From: JBBSMX01 sp038232935
GTDB taxonomy: Bacteria > Bacteroidota > Rhodothermia > Rhodothermales > JANQRZ01
Length of the DNA: 22,446 nucleotides
Assembly: GCA_038232935.1 (NCBI GenBank)
Contig: JBBSMX010000065.1
Location: 1-22,446 of the forward strand
Reading direction: 5' to 3'
Shown piece by piece: positions 15,231 through 22,446 of this stretch. Numbering within the stretch: position 1 is the first letter of the stretch; each line of letters starts with the position of its first letter. The notes below the pieces were generated by a model. The model saw nothing but the letters and a program-made list of their open reading frames with translations, was not told the origin of the DNA and ran no database searches. The position numbers were made by a program, and so were the translations under genes.

Positions 15231-15869
15231 ATGATGACTCCTACATCGCGCTTCACTGCGCTCCTCGCCGCGGTGCTCTTCGCCACTGTCTTCTCGACTG
15301 GACAGGCCTACGCACAGAACGGCGGCGACATCCTCGCCCGCCTCCGCGCGCGCTACGAATCCACCGACGCCCTCCGCGCCCACTTCACGCAGACCATCGG
15401 CGACGCTGCGATGGAGGGCACGCTCACCCTGCGCGGCGATGCCTACCGCATCGAGACCGGCGATCAGACCCTCGTCACCGACGGCACGACGGCGTGGGTC
15501 TACTCGAAGGCCGACAAGCAGGTGCTCGTCAACGACGCCGTCGCGGATGAAACGGCTTTTTCCCCAGCCGACTTCTTCACCAACTACCCGGACCGCTTCG
15601 ACGTGCAGGTGCAGGGCAGCGAGGCCATCGGCGGCGTCCGCCACGACCGGCTCAAACTGACCCCAAAGAGCGGGGGAGCGTTTCTCAAGGAGGTCACGCT
15701 CTTCGTCCGCACGAGCGATGCACTCCCCACGCGCGTGCAGATCGTGGACGGTAACGGCACCCGCGTCGCCTTCGACCTGCGCGACGTGGAGGTGAACCCA
15801 CGCCTCAGCAGCGATGTGTTCCGCTTCGTCGCGCCGCAGGGGGCCGAGGTCGTGGACCTCCGCTCGTAA
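15231..15869 (+). CDS. LolA-like outer-membrane lipoprotein carrier protein
   Basis: The 212-residue product has a signal peptide (FTALLAAVLFATVFSTGQAYAQ) and the LolA pattern: ILARLRARYESTDALRAHFTQTI, GTLTLRGDAYRIETGDQTLVTDGTTAWVYSKADKQVLV, the FSPADFFTNYPDRFDV loop, and GGAFLKEVTLFVRTSDALPTRVQIVDGNGTRVAFDLRDVEVNPRLSSDVFRFVAPQGAEVVDL. LolA receives lipoproteins from the inner membrane and carries them across the periplasm to the outer membrane. The double ATG at 15231/15234 starts the signal peptide; the frame is open upstream into the preceding terminator but has no signal peptide there. lgt, which makes lipoprotein precursors, is in the same window. An ideal terminator follows. LolA family membership is clear; strict orthology to LolA is likely. 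Confidence 0.88.
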   Translation: MMTPTSRFTALLAAVLFATVFSTGQAYAQNGGDILARLRARYESTDALRAHFTQTIGDAAMEGTLTLRGDAYRIETGDQTLVTDGTTAWVYSKADKQVLVNDAVADETAFSPADFFTNYPDRFDVQVQGSEAIGGVRHDRLKLTPKSGGAFLKEVTLFVRTSDALPTRVQIVDGNGTRVAFDLRDVEVNPRLSSDVFRFVAPQGAEVVDLRS

Positions 15870-15890
15870 GTCTTCTTCGCAGAGACTTGG

Positions 15891-15921
15891 ACGGGGCGGC
15901 CTCGGTCGCCCCGTTTCTTTT
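15891..15921 (+). terminator. Rho-independent terminator after the LolA-like gene
   Basis: ACGGGGCG (15891-15898) and CGCCCCGT (15907-15914) form a perfect 8-bp stem, extendable by two pairs, and TTCTTTT follows at once. It is 21 nt after the stop codon and is the clearest terminator in the window. Confidence 0.9.
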
Positions 15922-15944
15922 ATGCGACGCCCCTCCCACCGCCG

Positions 15945-17018
15945 ATGCCCGTGCCGCAACGCCTTAAGTCCATCCTCCTGCAGGTCGGCTCGTTCGTGCT
16001 GGGCGGCGGGCTGCTCTGGCTCGCGCTGCGGGGCGTGGACTTCGACGCTCTGGGCGGTGCGCTGCGGGAGGCGAACTACTGGTACCTCCTCCCGCTCGCC
16101 GTCCTCCTCCTCGGCTCGCACGCCCTCCGCGCGTGGCGGTGGCAAATGCTGCTCGAAGCCCTCCCCGACCCGAGCGGCCGAGCACGCCGCGCCTCGCTCA
16201 AGACGGCGTTCTACTCGGTGATGATCGGGTACATGGTGAACTACGCCGCACCCCGGCTGGGCGAGGTCGCTCGCACAGCGAACCTCGCTTCGCAGACGCG
16301 CCTGCCCTTCTCCGGCGTGTTCGGGACGGTCGTCGTGGAGCGGTTGCTGGACGTGCTGATGCTGGCCCTGGGCCTGCTCGTGGCGTTCGTGCTGCTATCC
16401 GGCCGGATGGACGTCGTCGCCCCGATTTTTGCGCCGGCGACGGACCTGCTCGCCGATCCCCCTGTGGCGTGGTGGATCGTGCTTGTGACCGGCGTGGCGG
16501 TGGTGGCCGGGCTGGCGCTGCTGTTCCGCGCCGTGCTGCGCCGGAGCGCGCGCGCCGAAGGGGCCGCGAGCCGCGCCGTGACTGCGCTCTACTCGTTCCG
16601 CGACGGGCTCGCCTCCGTGTTCCGGGCCCGCCGCCGGCTCGGCATCGTCGGGACGACGCTCGCCATCTGGGCGAGCTACCTCCTGATGACGTACATCCCC
16701 CTCCAGATGCTCGGCATCCACGGCCTCGGACTGGGTGACACCTGGGTGCTGCTGATGGCGGGGTCGATAGGGATGAGCGTGCCGTCGCCCGGCGGCGTCG
16801 GCTCGTACCACTACGTCACGATCCGCACGCTCGAAGGCCTCTTCGGTGTCGCGACGGCACCGGCCACGGCCTACGCCGTGCTCACGCACGCGGCCCAGCT
16901 CGTGCTCTACACGACGGTCGGCTTCCTCTGTGTGCTGCTCCAGGGGACGGGCTTCCGCGCCCTCCGCGCCGACACGTCCTCGCCCCGCAGCAACCCGGCC
17001 GTGGAGCCGCTCCCGTAA
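15945..17018 (+). CDS. Flippase-like / lysylphosphatidylglycerol synthase transmembrane-domain protein (UPF0104)
   Basis: The 357-residue polytopic membrane protein has about eight hydrophobic segments. Visible family motifs: VLGGGLLWLALRGVDFDALGGALREANYWYLLPLAVLLLGSHALRAWRWQMLLEAL, SLKTAFYSVMIGYMVNYAAPRLGEVARTANLASQTRLPFSGVFGTVVVERLLDVLML, and near the end GDTWVLLMAGSIGMSVPSPGGVGSYHYVT. This is the UPF0104/AglD-like domain that forms the flippase half of MprF. Here there is no synthase domain, so the protein probably moves a lipid or lipid-linked sugar across the inner membrane; the substrate is not visible. The start at 15945 is the first ATG after the terminator. A small lipoprotein gene follows after 39 bp. 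Confidence 0.85.
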   Translation: MPVPQRLKSILLQVGSFVLGGGLLWLALRGVDFDALGGALREANYWYLLPLAVLLLGSHALRAWRWQMLLEALPDPSGRARRASLKTAFYSVMIGYMVNYAAPRLGEVARTANLASQTRLPFSGVFGTVVVERLLDVLMLALGLLVAFVLLSGRMDVVAPIFAPATDLLADPPVAWWIVLVTGVAVVAGLALLFRAVLRRSARAEGAASRAVTALYSFRDGLASVFRARRRLGIVGTTLAIWASYLLMTYIPLQMLGIHGLGLGDTWVLLMAGSIGMSVPSPGGVGSYHYVTIRTLEGLFGVATAPATAYAVLTHAAQLVLYTTVGFLCVLLQGTGFRALRADTSSPRSNPAVEPLP

Positions 17019-17057
17019 CTTCGCCGCTCGCCGTCCGTCCCCGACCCTCCCCTCTCG

Positions 17058-17420
17058 ATGCGCTTTGCCCTCGCCCTCGCCCTCCTGCTCGTCGGCTGCA
17101 AACGCGACGCGGTGACGGTCACCGGCACCGACGCGTTCGACCTCACCACGACGACCGTGTCCGCCCTCGATTCACTCGCGGGCTCGGACGTGCAGGTGTC
17201 CGTGAACGGGCAGGTGGTCGACCAGCGCGAGGGGGAGCGTGTGATCACGCTGGACGACGGGACGGGACTCGTCCGCGTCGAGCTTCCGGAGACGCTCCCG
17301 ATGATCGTGGGGCAGCGGCTGTTCGTCCAGGGCACCCTCCGCCGGGAGGACGGCCACCCCGTGCTCGAGGCCGTCGAATGGCTCTACGACTCGACGGCGG
17401 TCTCTGTCCGTTCGGAGTAG
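17058..17420 (+). CDS. Small predicted lipoprotein with OB-fold-like domain
   Basis: The 120-residue product has a short signal peptide ending in a lipobox, ALLLVGC with Cys14, so it is probably lipidated by Lgt and held in a membrane. Acidic or basic residues (KRD) follow the Cys. The rest alternates beta segments (SDVQVSVNGQVVDQREGERVITLDDGTGLVRVELPE, GQRLFVQGTLRREDGHPVLEAVEWLYD), reading like a five-strand OB fold of the tRNA_anti/YgiW type. Function is unknown. It is close behind the flippase-like gene and may be cotranscribed with it. Confidence 0.72.
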   Translation: MRFALALALLLVGCKRDAVTVTGTDAFDLTTTTVSALDSLAGSDVQVSVNGQVVDQREGERVITLDDGTGLVRVELPETLPMIVGQRLFVQGTLRREDGHPVLEAVEWLYDSTAVSVRSE

Positions 17421-17481
17421 AGGCACGACCGTTCGGAGGGTTCAGCTTGGGGAGGCTCGGCGTGTGCCGTACCGTTTCATT

Positions 17482-17502
17482 GCGGCTGCATCCTGCGGCC
17501 GC
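17482..17502 (+). terminator. Hairpin after the small lipoprotein gene
   Basis: GCGGCTGCA (17482-17490) pairs with TGCGGCCGC (17494-17502), nine pairs with one G-U, around a 3-nt loop. It lies 61 nt after the stop codon. There is no U-tract, so termination is only possible. Confidence 0.35.
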
Positions 17503-17552
17503 GGGGCCGGGCCACACCACGGCTCGCCCCCGGCACCTAAGGCTCAGCACTC

Positions 17553-17810
17553 ATGGAGTACACATCGCCACACGACTCCGAAAACCCCCTCGAGGGGCTC
17601 ATCAGCGAGGACGTGTATAACCGCCTCGTCGAGCACAACCTTTTGAACGAGAAGGGCGTCCGCGACTTCTGCATCCGCGAGGCATTCCGCGCCATGCGCC
17701 ACCGGGACACCCCCGCCTACGAGGCCATCGAGGCCCTGCGCGAGGAGCACCCTTACCTCCAGTTCGACACGATTCGCAAGATCGTCTACGGCCTGCGCAA
17801 CAAGCACTGA
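17553..17810 (+). CDS. Small helical protein, unknown function (85 aa)
   Basis: The product has 85 residues, strongly charged (many Glu, Arg, His) and helical throughout: PLEGLISEDVYNRLVEHNLLNEKGVRDFCIREAFRAMRHR, then TPAYEAIEALREEHPYLQFDTIRKIVYGLRNKH. It has no signal peptide or membrane segment, so it is cytoplasmic. The codon use is like the neighbouring genes and the frame begins at a clear ATG, which argues that it is real. The last 30 residues look like a small helix-turn-helix-like bundle, but no family is recognised. It is convergent with rlmB; a hairpin lies between them. Confidence 0.72.
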   Translation: MEYTSPHDSENPLEGLISEDVYNRLVEHNLLNEKGVRDFCIREAFRAMRHRDTPAYEAIEALREEHPYLQFDTIRKIVYGLRNKH

Positions 17811-17852
17811 GTCGGACGGCGGCCGAGCGCTCCTCTCGCTGCGGGAAGAAGT

Positions 17853-17875
17853 CGGACGGTAATGATCCCCGTCCG
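17853..17875 (-). terminator. Hairpin terminator after rlmB
   Basis: CGGACGG (17853-17859) and CCGTCCG (17869-17875) form a perfect 7-bp stem with a 9-nt loop, 5 nt after the rlmB stop at 17881. On the minus strand it is followed by ACTTCTTCCC, moderately U-rich. GTCGGACGG also occurs as a direct copy at 17811-17819, just after the convergent gene. Confidence 0.55.
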
Positions 17876-17880
17876 GCTCC

Positions 17881-18639
17881 TCAGGGCCGGCCGCGCACCG
17901 CTGCGAAGAGCGCGATGCCCGTCGCCACAGACGCGTTCAGCGACTCGGCCGGGCCGCGCATCGGGATCGACACGAGGAAGTCGCACGTCTCCCGCACGCG
18001 GGGCCGCAGCCCGCGCCCCTCGCTCCCGATCACGAGCGCGAGCGGGCGGTCCCAATCGAGGGTCCACACGGTTTCCTCGGCTCCCCCGTCGAGCCCGGCT
18101 ACCCAGTAGCCCCGCTCTTTGAGCTGCAGGAGGGCGTTGGAGATATTCGTGACGCGGGCCACGGGGATGCGGGAGGCCGTACCCGCGCTCGCCTTGAGGG
18201 TTGTGGTGTTGAGTGGAGCCATGTGGCTGTCCGGGACGATCACGCCCGCCGCGCCCGCCGCCACCGCGCTCCGCAGGATCGCCCCGAAGTTGTGCGGGTC
18301 CTCGATCTCGTCGAGGACGACGAGCACGGGCTTCGTCGCCCGCACCGCGTCCGGATCCTCGGCGATGGCGTGCAGCATCTCCTCCATCACGGCGTAGTCC
18401 ATCGCCGCCGCCACGGCGACGACGCCCTGATGGTTCACGCCGGGCGCGAGGCTGTTCAGCTTCGCCTGTGGCACGAACTGCACCGGCACCCCGGCCTCCT
18501 TCGCCGCCAGCCGCACGGCCTCCATCGACCGGCCGCCTCCGCCCTTCGCCAGCAGCACCTTCTCCACGCTCCGCTCGCCCCGCTCCAGCGCCTCGCGCAC
18601 CGGGTTGCGCCCCGCGATGATTCCTGTCTCGTCGGCCAT
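17881..18639 (-). CDS. rlmB: 23S rRNA (guanosine-2'-O-)-methyltransferase RlmB (SpoU/TrmH family)
   Basis: This 252-residue SPOUT methyltransferase would modify the ribose of G2251 (E. coli numbering) in 23S rRNA. An N-terminal substrate-binding domain (GIIAGRNPVREALERG to VNHQGVVAVAAAMDYA) is followed by the SpoU motifs: motif 1 LVVLDEIEDPHNFGAILRSAVAAGAAGVIVP, motif 2 LALVIGSEGRGLRPRVRETCDFLVSIPM and motif 3 ESLNASVATGIALFAAV. All three are intact. The start at 18639 gives MADETGIIAGRNPVREAL, the usual family start. The in-frame ATG at 18708 is rejected because it would add residues encoded by a short tandem repeat. It is last in the minus-strand run that begins with lgt. Confidence 0.92.
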   Translation of the reverse strand: MADETGIIAGRNPVREALERGERSVEKVLLAKGGGGRSMEAVRLAAKEAGVPVQFVPQAKLNSLAPGVNHQGVVAVAAAMDYAVMEEMLHAIAEDPDAVRATKPVLVVLDEIEDPHNFGAILRSAVAAGAAGVIVPDSHMAPLNTTTLKASAGTASRIPVARVTNISNALLQLKERGYWVAGLDGGAEETVWTLDWDRPLALVIGSEGRGLRPRVRETCDFLVSIPMRGPAESLNASVATGIALFAAVRGRP

Positions 18640-18647
18640 GTGGGAAA

Positions 18648-18674
18648 GGGTAAAGGGTGAGGGGTAAAGGGTGA
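18648..18674. repeat. Short tandem repeat upstream of rlmB
   Basis: GGGTAAAGGGTGA occurs at 18648-18660 and again at 18662-18674, a 13-bp unit with one base between copies. It lies in the 65-bp gap between the decarboxylase gene and rlmB, just before the rlmB start codon. It may arise by slippage; no function is evident. Confidence 0.6.
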
Positions 18675-18704
18675 AGACGGGAGACGCTGCATCCCTCTCA
18701 CGTA

Positions 18705-20102
18705 TCACGCCTTACGAGCCAACGTCTCGACGCGCTCGTGGAGGTGGGCGACGGCGAGTTCGTGCTCGGGCTTCATGAGGACGGAGCGGAGGATGCGAAC
18801 GTGGGGTTGATCCGCTTCCAGTTCGGGGAAGCGAGCGCGCATGGCCTCGGCCGGAACGCGGTACACGCTGAGGAAAACAGGGTCCTCCGCGTCCTGCATG
18901 GCCCGCTCGAACAGCCGCTGGCTGGCGGCATCCACGGCCGAGAGCGTCGGCTCCGCCGGGCGCGGGAAGAACGTGACGATGTCCGTCTCGGGCGGGAGGT
19001 AGAGGTCGAGCACGTCGGACGCCTCGATCCGACCCGTCCAATCGCGGGCGGCGCAGAGGCAGGCGGCGAGGATCGGGCCGAGGCCGTCGTCGGGCCGGAG
19101 CGGGAGGGCGCGGAGCGTGAGCCAGAGCGCGCCGGCGGCGGCACCGGGCCGCGAGCATTCGAGCGAGATCTCGCCGAGGTGCAGCGCGTCGGAGGTGAAG
19201 TAGGTGTACGGCGAGTCGTGGCTGTAGAAGCGACCAACTGACGGGTTGCGGAAGAGGATGCAGCCGCAGCCGTAGGGCTGGAGTCCGTGCTTGTGCGGGT
19301 CCACGGCGATAGAATCGCAGGCGGCGAGCGCGCGGAACGGCTCGGCCGGGAAGTCGGCGGGAGCCGCGCTGCCGGGCTGTGCCATCAGCGTGAAGAAGCC
19401 GCCGTAGGCGGCGTCGGCGTGGAGGCGGACGCCGTAGCGGTCGCGCAGCGCCAGCGCCTCGTGGACCGGATCGACCGTCCCGAGCCCTGTCGTCCCCGGC
19501 GTGAGGACGACCGTCCCGACGCGGCCGGTTTTCAGTTCGCCTTCGAGCGCGTCGAGGTCGAGGTGCCCGCGCCCGTCGGTGGGAACGACGACGGTGTCGA
19601 GGCCGAGCACTTCGCTCATCCGCCCGTGCGTGTAGTGGGCGTCCGCGCTGAAGGCAACGGCTTTGTCCGGATGGAGATGGCGCGCCACCCACAACGCTTC
19701 GAGATTCGCGACGGTGCCGCCGCCGGTGAGGTGGCCCAGCGTGTCGGCGGGGAAGCCGAACATCGCCGCCAGGTCGGCGACGACCTCCTTCTCCATCTGC
19801 CCCGTCGGCGGGCCGCCGTCGAGGGCGTGGTTGTTCGGGTTGATCCGCATCGCGGCGGCGTAGGCGGCGACGGCGACGGGGTGCGGCGGCTTGAGCATCT
19901 GCCCGGCGTAGCGCGGGTGGAAGAACGGGTAGTTGCCGCGCAGCCGGTCGAGGTATTCCCCGAGCGCGGCGTCGAGCCGCTTCGCGTCGACGGCCGAGGC
20001 CGGGTGCCGATCGAAATCGCCCCAGCCCTCTTCCCACGCGTCCACGCTCGCCATCGCGCGGGCGAGCAGATCGTGCACGTCGGTATCGCTGTGCGTCGTC
20101 AC
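18705..20102 (-). CDS. Pyridoxal-phosphate-dependent decarboxylase (group II amino acid decarboxylase fold)
   Basis: The 465-residue product belongs to the fold type I PLP enzymes related to glutamate, aromatic and aspartate decarboxylases. Visible: PFFHPRYAGQMLKPPHPVAVAAYAAAMRINPNNHALDGGPPTGQMEKEVVADLAAMFGF, the cofactor-stacking HLTGGGTVANLEALWVAR, FSADAHYTHGRMSEVLGL, HADAAYGGF with the PLP-nitrogen Asp, and SIAVDPHKHGLQPYGCG with the Schiff-base Lys271. The frame is open to 20822, but that part is the shadow of the thioredoxin gene. The GTG at 20102 shares four bases with that gene's stop and starts just before the first helix. The substrate cannot be read from sequence. Confidence 0.87.
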   Translation of the reverse strand: MTTHSDTDVHDLLARAMASVDAWEEGWGDFDRHPASAVDAKRLDAALGEYLDRLRGNYPFFHPRYAGQMLKPPHPVAVAAYAAAMRINPNNHALDGGPPTGQMEKEVVADLAAMFGFPADTLGHLTGGGTVANLEALWVARHLHPDKAVAFSADAHYTHGRMSEVLGLDTVVVPTDGRGHLDLDALEGELKTGRVGTVVLTPGTTGLGTVDPVHEALALRDRYGVRLHADAAYGGFFTLMAQPGSAAPADFPAEPFRALAACDSIAVDPHKHGLQPYGCGCILFRNPSVGRFYSHDSPYTYFTSDALHLGEISLECSRPGAAAGALWLTLRALPLRPDDGLGPILAACLCAARDWTGRIEASDVLDLYLPPETDIVTFFPRPAEPTLSAVDAASQRLFERAMQDAEDPVFLSVYRVPAEAMRARFPELEADQPHVRILRSVLMKPEHELAVAHLHERVETLARKA

Positions 20103-21781
20103 CCTCCGCCCTCGCTGAACAGTTGCTCGAGCGTCGCTTCGAGGTTCGCCCCGCGCAGGTCCGTGCTCGTCGCCACGATCCGCCCGTCCGGCCCGACCAG
20201 GATCGGCTTCGGCAGGCCACCCACTTCGAACCGCTCGGCGAGGTCGCCGCTGAAGCCCTCTTCGGCGAAGACGTTCAGCCACAGCATCGGGAACTGCGAG
20301 GCGCGGAAGGCGCGGACCTGGCCGGGGCCGTCGTCCATCGAGATCGAGAGGATCTCGAAGCCGCGGGCGTGGTAGCGGTCGTACATCGCCTGGAGGTTGG
20401 GCATCTCGGCCACGCACGGCCCGCACCACACGGCCCAGAAGTCGATGAGGTAGGCCCGGCCGAGGAGCGACGAGCGGGAGACGGTGCCCTCGGCGTCGAG
20501 GAGCGGGAGCGTGAAGTCCGGCACCGGCGCGCCGACGCGGATGCCGCTGCTGAGGTCGTAGCGCTCGAACAGCGTCGAGGCGATCAGACCGGGGTCGGTC
20601 TCGGCGAAGCGGTCCTCTTGCAGGAGGGCGTAGTAGCCCTGCGCCCGTCCTTCCTGCCCGGCGCGGTCCGCCACGTCGAGGCCGTGGAGGAGGGCGTACG
20701 CCTGCACGTCGGGGTCGGGGTGCTCGTCGAAGAAGGACTGCGCCGCCCGCTCCGTCGCGGCCGAGTCGGCGCGGAGGGCGAGGTCGAGCGTACGCTGTAC
20801 GAGCGCCGGGTAGAGTCCCCACAGCGGGGAGTCGGGCTCGATCTCGCGGAGCGTCTGCACGGCAAGCGCCGGGTCCTTCTGCTCCGGCTCTGTCTCGACG
20901 CTGACGTAGTTCAGCAGCACGGCCTGCCGGACGGCGGGATCGGTCTCAGCCGCAATGGCGGAAGCGAGGTAGGCATCGGCGGCGGGAAGATCGAACGGTT
21001 TCATGGCTGCGTCGAGCGCGGCCTGCCGCTCTTCCGGCGGTGCGCCCTGGGTGCCGAGGATCGCGCGGCGACGGGCTTGATAGACGAGCTCGCTCCGGTT
21101 GTCGAGGTCGCGCAGCACGGCCGCCGTCCGAGACGCCCGCGTGCCTCGCTCGGCGAAGTCCACAGCGGGGAGCGCGTCGGAGTGCGACACCCGGCGCGGA
21201 TCGAACGTGATCGTGACGCTGTCGCCCGTAACGTCGAGCACGGAGTAGTAATCACTGTGACCGTCGAAGACGAGGCGGTCGGAGTCCCTCCCGTTCACGC
21301 GGGGGCCGTGGACGTACGCCCCCGAAAGCTGGTAGGCGAGGGTATCCGCTTTCGCCGGAAAGGTCTCGGCGAAGGTTCCGTCGGGCTGCGGCTTGAGCGT
21401 TCGGCCGGCCCCGGCGAAATCGCCCCGCGCGCGGATCTCTGAGAGGTCGTCGGTGAGGGGATTCACGGCGAGCCGCACGCTCAGCCCGACCTCCTCCCCT
21501 TCCCCGACGTAGAGCGGGAGATCGACCGGGCGGTGGTCGGCCCCCGTGAAGCGGAGGACGACGAAGCCGGTGCGGCCCGTCGGGAGCGAGAACCGCCCGT
21601 CCGGCCCGACGGCCGCCGTCGCGGTGGGTGCTGCCGCGCCGGGGGCGAAGGCGTGGACGTGCGCCACCGGCATCGCACCGTCAGCCCCCGTGAGCGTGCC
21701 GGTGACGGTCGCGCTGTCTTGCGCGGAGGCAGCGGAGGCGAAGAGAACGAGGGCGAAAGCGAGAATGGAGAGGCGGCGCAT
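20099..21781 (-). CDS. TlpA-like periplasmic thioredoxin-fold protein with long N-terminal region
   Basis: The 560-residue product has a signal peptide (MRRLSILAFALVLFASAASAQ), then a beta-sandwich-like part (VTGTLTGADGAMPVAHVHAFAPG to about 130), a helical repeat-like middle (about 200-400, with ERQAALDAAMKPF and DPDVQAYALLHGLDVA) and a C-terminal thioredoxin domain: GAPVPDFTLPLLDAEGTVSRSSLLGRAYLIDFWAVWCGPCVAEMP, with the redox pair in WCGPC (452-456), and GGLPKPILVGPDG with the cis-Pro loop. Such Bacteroidota proteins reduce or protect exported proteins in the periplasm. The ATG at 21781 begins the signal peptide; the longer open frame runs into lgt. It lies 35 bp after lgt and its stop overlaps the next start. 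Confidence 0.88.
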   Translation of the reverse strand: MRRLSILAFALVLFASAASAQDSATVTGTLTGADGAMPVAHVHAFAPGAAAPTATAAVGPDGRFSLPTGRTGFVVLRFTGADHRPVDLPLYVGEGEEVGLSVRLAVNPLTDDLSEIRARGDFAGAGRTLKPQPDGTFAETFPAKADTLAYQLSGAYVHGPRVNGRDSDRLVFDGHSDYYSVLDVTGDSVTITFDPRRVSHSDALPAVDFAERGTRASRTAAVLRDLDNRSELVYQARRRAILGTQGAPPEERQAALDAAMKPFDLPAADAYLASAIAAETDPAVRQAVLLNYVSVETEPEQKDPALAVQTLREIEPDSPLWGLYPALVQRTLDLALRADSAATERAAQSFFDEHPDPDVQAYALLHGLDVADRAGQEGRAQGYYALLQEDRFAETDPGLIASTLFERYDLSSGIRVGAPVPDFTLPLLDAEGTVSRSSLLGRAYLIDFWAVWCGPCVAEMPNLQAMYDRYHARGFEILSISMDDGPGQVRAFRASQFPMLWLNVFAEEGFSGDLAERFEVGGLPKPILVGPDGRIVATSTDLRGANLEATLEQLFSEGGG

Positions 21782-21816
21782 ACATGCAGGAGGAGGGGAC
21801 AGAAAGGAAAAGCGAT

Positions 21817-22446
21817 CTAACCCTGGACAGGAACGGGCGCGGGCATACGCCGCTTCCACGTGAGGGCGAGGCCAGCGGCCCCCACCAGCATCAGCCCCAC
21901 GGCGATTACCATCGCCTGCGTCACCGCCCAGTCGCCGATCTCGAACATCACGACGTTCACGCGGATCTGCTCGATGAGGAAGCGTTCGAGCCCGTTGAGC
22001 ACGAGGTAGAGCGCGAAGAGCCAGCCGAGTTGGTGCATGTGCTTCCGCACCGCCCACAGCACGGCGAAGAGGGCCGTCGCCATCGCGACTTCGTAGAGCA
22101 TCGTCGGGTAGACCCCGTCGAACGCGCCGCCGCACTGGGCGACGAGGTCGCGGCCGAGGATGTTGCGGGGGAACGTCTCGCTCCACAGGAACGCGGGCAG
22201 CCCGGCCGGCTTGTCGGCGAGGTCGGAGCAGATGCCCCAGTCGCCGTCGCCGGAGAGGTAGCAGCCGATCCGGCCGATGCCGTAGGCCAGCATGAGGCCG
22301 GGCGCGACGGCGTCGGCGAGCGCGCCGAAGCGGACGCCCTTGCTGCGGCCGTAGAGCCAGATGGCGATGCCCGCGCAGATGAGCCCGCCGTAGAACGTCA
22401 GCCCGCCCGAGGAGAACACCATCCCGGCGGGGTCGCGGACGAAGTC
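21817..22446 (-). CDS. lgt: Prolipoprotein diacylglyceryl transferase Lgt, 5' end outside the window (partial)
   Basis: The visible C-terminal 209 residues belong to the inner-membrane enzyme that attaches diacylglycerol to the lipobox cysteine of prolipoproteins. The Lgt signatures are present: SSGGLTFYGGLICAGIAIWLYGRSKG, then LADAVAPGLMLAYGIGRIGCYLSGDGDWG with the essential Arg, and YPTMLYEVAMATALFAVLW...GWLFALYLVLNGLERFLIEQIRVN with the YE and R-x-x-E/IR elements. The frame continues to the window edge upstream of the ATG at 22422 (DFVRDPAG), so that ATG is internal. The TlpA-like gene follows. Substrates of Lgt would include the small lipoprotein at 17058. Confidence 0.93.
   Translation of the reverse strand, partial: DFVRDPAGMVFSSGGLTFYGGLICAGIAIWLYGRSKGVRFGALADAVAPGLMLAYGIGRIGCYLSGDGDWGICSDLADKPAGLPAFLWSETFPRNILGRDLVAQCGGAFDGVYPTMLYEVAMATALFAVLWAVRKHMHQLGWLFALYLVLNGLERFLIEQIRVNVVMFEIGDWAVTQAMVIAVGLMLVGAAGLALTWKRRMPAPVPVQG

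Noticed and set aside
19676..19688. A further REP copy in the decarboxylase gene (ATGGCGCGCCA core)
   Set aside because: Only the central core is shared; neither GTAGGGAC arm is present.
20103..20822. Upstream extension of the decarboxylase frame to 20822
   Set aside because: It translates as an Arg/Pro-rich shadow of the thioredoxin gene. The family-like sequence starts at the GTG at 20102.

Overview
The window looks like chromosomal DNA of a GC-rich member of the Bacteroidota, most likely in the Rhodothermia (Rhodothermus/Salinibacter/Rubricoccus-like) lineage. Four things point there: a secreted repeat protein with a C-terminal type IX-style sorting domain; HisA with the long aromatic C-terminal tail common in Bacteroidota; pilin-like proteins starting MGQQQLLLL; and start codons that mostly lack a Shine-Dalgarno sequence. 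This is inference from protein features. There is no rRNA or marker gene here to prove it.

Layout. (1) 1-2085: a type IV pilus-like locus on the minus strand, with the 5' end of a PilC/GspF-type platform protein, a pilin-like gene preceded by a good sigma-54 promoter match, and a second pilin-like gene. Between the two pilins sits a plus-strand REP-associated tyrosine transposase (RayT/TnpA_REP). A 26-28 bp palindromic REP flanks it on both sides, two more copies lie at 2962 and 3829, and a degenerate copy lies inside the transposase reading frame. (2) 2086-6049: a long leader region, a DUF4342 protein, a TIGR02757 protein and RecQ. (3) 6234-10965: a plus-strand anabolic run hisB, proC, a small beta-barrel-like protein, hisH, hisA, hisF and a two-helix membrane protein coupled to hisF. 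(4) 11032-13158: a minus-strand secreted protein of 14 YCF48/BNR-like repeats plus a sorting domain. (5) 13412-14455: a membrane methyltransferase-like protein and a YpsA-like putative molybdenum-cofactor carrier, minus strand. (6) 14626-17810: an Hsp20 chaperone, a LolA-like protein, a flippase-like membrane protein, a small lipoprotein and an 85-aa protein, plus strand, with clear hairpin terminators after the first two. (7) 17881-22446: a minus-strand run lgt (partial), a TlpA-like thioredoxin, a PLP-dependent decarboxylase (4-bp overlap with the thioredoxin gene) and rlmB.

How the parts work together: hisB/H/A/F cover imidazole-glycerol-phosphate synthesis and dehydration; Lgt, LolA and the small lipoprotein belong to envelope lipoprotein biology; PilC and the two pilin-like proteins form a surface filament or secretion module. 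The most unusual part is the RayT/REP unit lodged between the pilins, in which the transposase gene carries a sequence resembling its own presumed target.
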